From Dyella sp. C9 (GTDB lineage Bacteria; Pseudomonadota; Gammaproteobacteria; Xanthomonadales; Rhodanobacteraceae): a DNA stretch of 33,545 nucleotides. Positions within the stretch are counted from its first letter, which is position 1; every line of letters begins with the position of its first letter. The position numbers and the translations under genes were made by a program. A model generated the notes under the pieces. That model searched no databases. It was not told the DNA's origin and saw only the letters and a list, made by a program, of their open reading frames with translations. Location: assembly GCF_003332825.1 (NCBI RefSeq), contig NZ_QIRF01000012.1, positions 97,014 to 130,558 on the forward strand, given 5' to 3'. Positions 31,495-33,545 of the stretch are shown in pieces.

Positions 31495-32394
31495 TCACTC
31501 GAGCTCGCGATGGAAGGTAAGCACGCCGCTGCGCAGCGCACGGTAATGGGCGGCCAGTTTTTCGACCAGATAGACCGAGCGGTGGCGACCGCCGGTGCAG
31601 CCCACGGCAATGGTCACGTAGCTGCGATCGTCGGCATCGAAGCGGGGCAGCCAGGTGTCGAGCCAGCGCGCGGTGTCGGCGAAGTATTCAGCCACCATCG
31701 GTTGTTCATCAAGGTAGTCGCGCACCGCTGCGTCCTTGCCCGACAGCGGGCGCAGGGTGGGTTTCCAGTGCGGGTTGGGCAGGCAGCGCGCATCGAACAC
31801 GAAGTCGGCGTCCAGTGGCAGGCCGCGCCGGAACGCGAACGACTGGAACATCAGGGTGAGCCCTTCGGTGGCCTCGGCATAGCCGGTGGCGATCAGGCGG
31901 CGTAGCTGGTGCACGTTCATGTCGCTGGAGTCGATCACCTTGTCGGCGATCGCGGAAAGCGGGCGCAGTACGCGGCGCTCCTCGGCGATCGCGTCAGCCA
32001 GCGACAGGCCCTGCCAGGACAACGGGTGGCGGCGGCGCGTTTCCGAATAGCGCTTGATCAGCACGTCGTCGCGGCAGTCCAGGAAGATCAGGTGTGCGTG
32101 CACGCCCGAGGAGGCCAGCTCGGAGAGGATGGCCGGCATGCGCTGCAGGTCTTCGCCGGGATTGCGCACATCCACGCCCACCGCGATGTTGCGGCGCTTG
32201 CTCTCGACATTGCGGCTGACCGCGGCCACCAGCTGCGGCAGCAGGGCGGTGGGCAGGTTGTCGACGCAGTAGAACTCCAGGTCCTCCAGCGCGCGCAGCG
32301 CCACCGTCTTGCCGCCGCCGGACATGCCGGTAAGCACGATCAGGTTGATCGCGTCCGGGTCACGGGTGATGGCGGAAGGCGTCGTGTCGCTCAT
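31495..32394 (-). CDS. rapZ: RapZ, RNase adapter / nucleotide-binding protein
   Basis: A 299-aa RapZ (YvcJ family). Walker A is GMSGGGKT (23-30); FYCVDNLP and DVRNPGEDL follow. The C-terminal conserved block VGCTGGRHRSVYLVE is the RNA- and effector-binding part in E. coli. There RapZ senses glucosamine-6-phosphate and guides RNase E to the GlmZ sRNA. Whether that pathway exists here is not shown by the window. The start is 3 nt after the hprK stop. Confidence 0.95.
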   Translation of the reverse strand: MSDTTPSAITRDPDAINLIVLTGMSGGGKTVALRALEDLEFYCVDNLPTALLPQLVAAVSRNVESKRRNIAVGVDVRNPGEDLQRMPAILSELASSGVHAHLIFLDCRDDVLIKRYSETRRRHPLSWQGLSLADAIAEERRVLRPLSAIADKVIDSSDMNVHQLRRLIATGYAEATEGLTLMFQSFAFRRGLPLDADFVFDARCLPNPHWKPTLRPLSGKDAAVRDYLDEQPMVAEYFADTARWLDTWLPRFDADDRSYVTIAVGCTGGRHRSVYLVEKLAAHYRALRSGVLTFHRELE

Positions 32395-32397
32395 GGC

Positions 32398-33348
32398 TCA
32401 CCAGGGAGGCAGGCGGCGCATCTGGTGCGCCTGCCGGTCGATGAAGGTCTGCGCCGGGTCGATGCCCTTGCTCTTGAGCACATGGTTGCGCACGGCGGCC
32501 TCGACCAGCACGGCAAGGTTGCGGCCGGGCGCCACCGGGATGGTGATCATCGGCACCGGCACCTCGAAGATCTCGCGATGGCCGATGTCGCCGGTAAGGC
32601 GGGTGAGCCCGTCGGTGTCCTCGCCCTCGCGCAGCGGCTTCAGGTGCACCACCAGGCGCAGGTACTTGGAAGGCTTGACCGCGGTGTGGCCGAACATCTC
32701 GCGCACGTTGAGCACGCCCAGGCCGCGTACTTCCAGCAGGTCCTGCAGCAGCTCCGGGCAGGTGCCGTCGATCACGTCCGGGGCGATCAGGGTGAACTCG
32801 GTGGCGTCGTCGGCCACCAGGCGATGCCCGCGGCTGATCAGTTCCAGCGCCAGCTCGCTCTTGCCCGAGCCGGACTCGCCGGTGATCAGCACGCCGATCG
32901 AGAACACCTCGAGGAACACGCCATGCAGGGTGATCTTGGGCGCCAGCATGCGCGCCAGGTGGTACTGCATCCAGGTCAGCAGCTCATGGCCACGCTTGGA
33001 GCTGATCCACAACGGCGTGTTGGTTTCCTCCGCCACCTCGCGCAGGTCGGTGGGGATGGGCTGGTCCTTGGTCACGATCATCGCCACCGGCTGGTAGGCC
33101 GCGATCTTGTTGATCGCCTCCCAGCGCTGGCGGGACTCCAGGCTGTCGAGGTAGTTCAGCTCCTCGGTGCCGATGATCTGGATCTTGTTGGGGTAGATGA
33201 CGTTGAGGTAGCCGATCAGCGACGGACGGCGCGTCGTGGTGGCAGCCTGCTCGAGCACGCGCGACTCTCCGCGCATGCCGGAAACCCAACGCAGCGCCAT
33301 GCGCTCGTGGACACCATCGTAGAGTTGTCGGGCGGTCAGCCGGTCCAA
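32398..33348 (-). CDS. hprK: HPr kinase/phosphorylase
   Basis: HprK phosphorylates HPr on Ser46 with ATP or pyrophosphate and can reverse the reaction. The 316-aa length (from the proposed start) is normal. The N-terminal regulatory domain starts LTARQLYDG. The catalytic domain has HGVF (142-145), Walker A GESGSGKS (157-164), ADD shortly after, and the HprK signature [19 protein letters not shown] at 33348 is proposed as the start because AAAGGAT lies 6-8 nt upstream and the family N-terminus begins there. A GTG 33 nt upstream lacks a ribosome site. It heads the cluster hprK-rapZ-EIIA-ptsH-ptsI. Confidence 0.93.
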   Translation of the reverse strand: MDRLTARQLYDGVHERMALRWVSGMRGESRVLEQAATTTRRPSLIGYLNVIYPNKIQIIGTEELNYLDSLESRQRWEAINKIAAYQPVAMIVTKDQPIPTDLREVAEETNTPLWISSKRGHELLTWMQYHLARMLAPKITLHGVFLEVFSIGVLITGESGSGKSELALELISRGHRLVADDATEFTLIAPDVIDGTCPELLQDLLEVRGLGVLNVREMFGHTAVKPSKYLRLVVHLKPLREGEDTDGLTRLTGDIGHREIFEVPVPMITIPVAPGRNLAVLVEAAVRNHVLKSKGIDPAQTFIDRQAHQMRRLPPW

Positions 33349-33545
33349 GCCATATCCTTTGCGCCGCAGGAGACCCCGCACGGGTCCGGGCGGCTACATG
33401 GACATTGTGCCAGTTCGCACCGGCGGGTGCCTTGGATGGCGGAAAACCGGGGAGGGAGGTGGCCCGCCCCGGGGGCGGGCCGCTGTGTGGTATTCACAAC
33501 TCCGAGACGACGAGAGAGGCAGACATGGGCGCGGGAGGGGTGGGG
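33349..33545. other. Region upstream of hprK, window end
   Basis: No gene is recognised. A perfect GC-only hairpin (GGCCCGCCC 33461-33469, GGGCGGGCC 33473-33481) lacks a T-tract on either strand. On the plus strand an ATG at 33525 follows GAGAGAGG and could begin a divergent gene, but only seven G-rich codons remain. The usual xanthomonad neighbours of hprK (rpoN, hpf, ptsN) are not visible here. Confidence 0.5.

Noticed and set aside
33382..33410. Sigma-54 promoter before hprK (TGGCAC on the minus strand)
   Set aside because: The required TTGC element at the right distance after TGGCAC is not present.
1..33545. CRISPR array, prophage, insertion sequence, tRNA or rRNA
   Set aside because: No regularly spaced repeats, transposase, integrase, structural phage genes or RNA-gene signatures were recognised on either strand.

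Overview
The window is GC-rich, densely coded, chromosomal gammaproteobacterial DNA. Gene content and order point to Xanthomonadales, most likely Rhodanobacteraceae (Dyella, Rhodanobacter or Luteibacter type). The clues are GTAG-headed REP elements, a regulatory-only PTS with HprK and RapZ, a LacI / GH3 / TonB-receptor / tryptophan-halogenase locus, and an HrpA of the DUF3418 type. This placement comes from protein and repeat resemblance read by eye; no search was run. Both ends look like contig ends or junctions: the left end joins an intergenic-type repeat to the middle of hrpA, and the right end is a short G-rich run.

Layout. 1-2144: C-terminal half of HrpA, without its helicase core. 2261-2737 (-): small secreted protein; a pair of inverted REPs lies between the two convergent genes and supplies both stop codons. 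2842-10730 (+): relA, a membrane-anchored protein with four repeated modules, an atypical epimerase-fold protein, mrcB (PBP1b) and a TPR lipoprotein. 10767-13594: a VOC protein (-), the Fe-S helicase yoaA and a second VOC protein. 13697-15732: creD and tsaB, overlapping by ATGA.

15896-24300 (+) is the accessory part: a LacI-family regulator, a secreted GH3 beta-glucosidase, a TonB-dependent receptor and a flavin-dependent tryptophan-halogenase homologue. The same 14-bp palindrome, TGACAGCGCTGTCA, lies once upstream of the GH3 gene and twice upstream of the receptor, so both are probably controlled by the adjacent LacI protein. The inferred pathway is outer-membrane uptake of a glucoside, hydrolysis by the GH3 enzyme, and repression released by the sugar. 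The halogenase is the unexplained member and the best candidate here for undescribed biology.

24459-28803: three small units. They are an ArsR regulator divergent from an SDR oxidoreductase with a shared operator region; a DUF302 protein overlapping tail-to-tail with a GFA-type zinc protein; and a YeiH-type transporter divergent from a LysR regulator (compare enterobacterial yeiE-yeiH) with AATCAAT/ATTGATT elements between them. 28911-33348 (-): the regulatory phosphotransferase cluster hprK, rapZ, a mannose-family EIIA, ptsH and ptsI. It has no sugar permease, so its job is probably signalling: HPr can be phosphorylated on His15 by EI and on Ser46 by HprK.

No rRNA, tRNA, CRISPR array, insertion sequence, prophage or plasmid feature was recognised.
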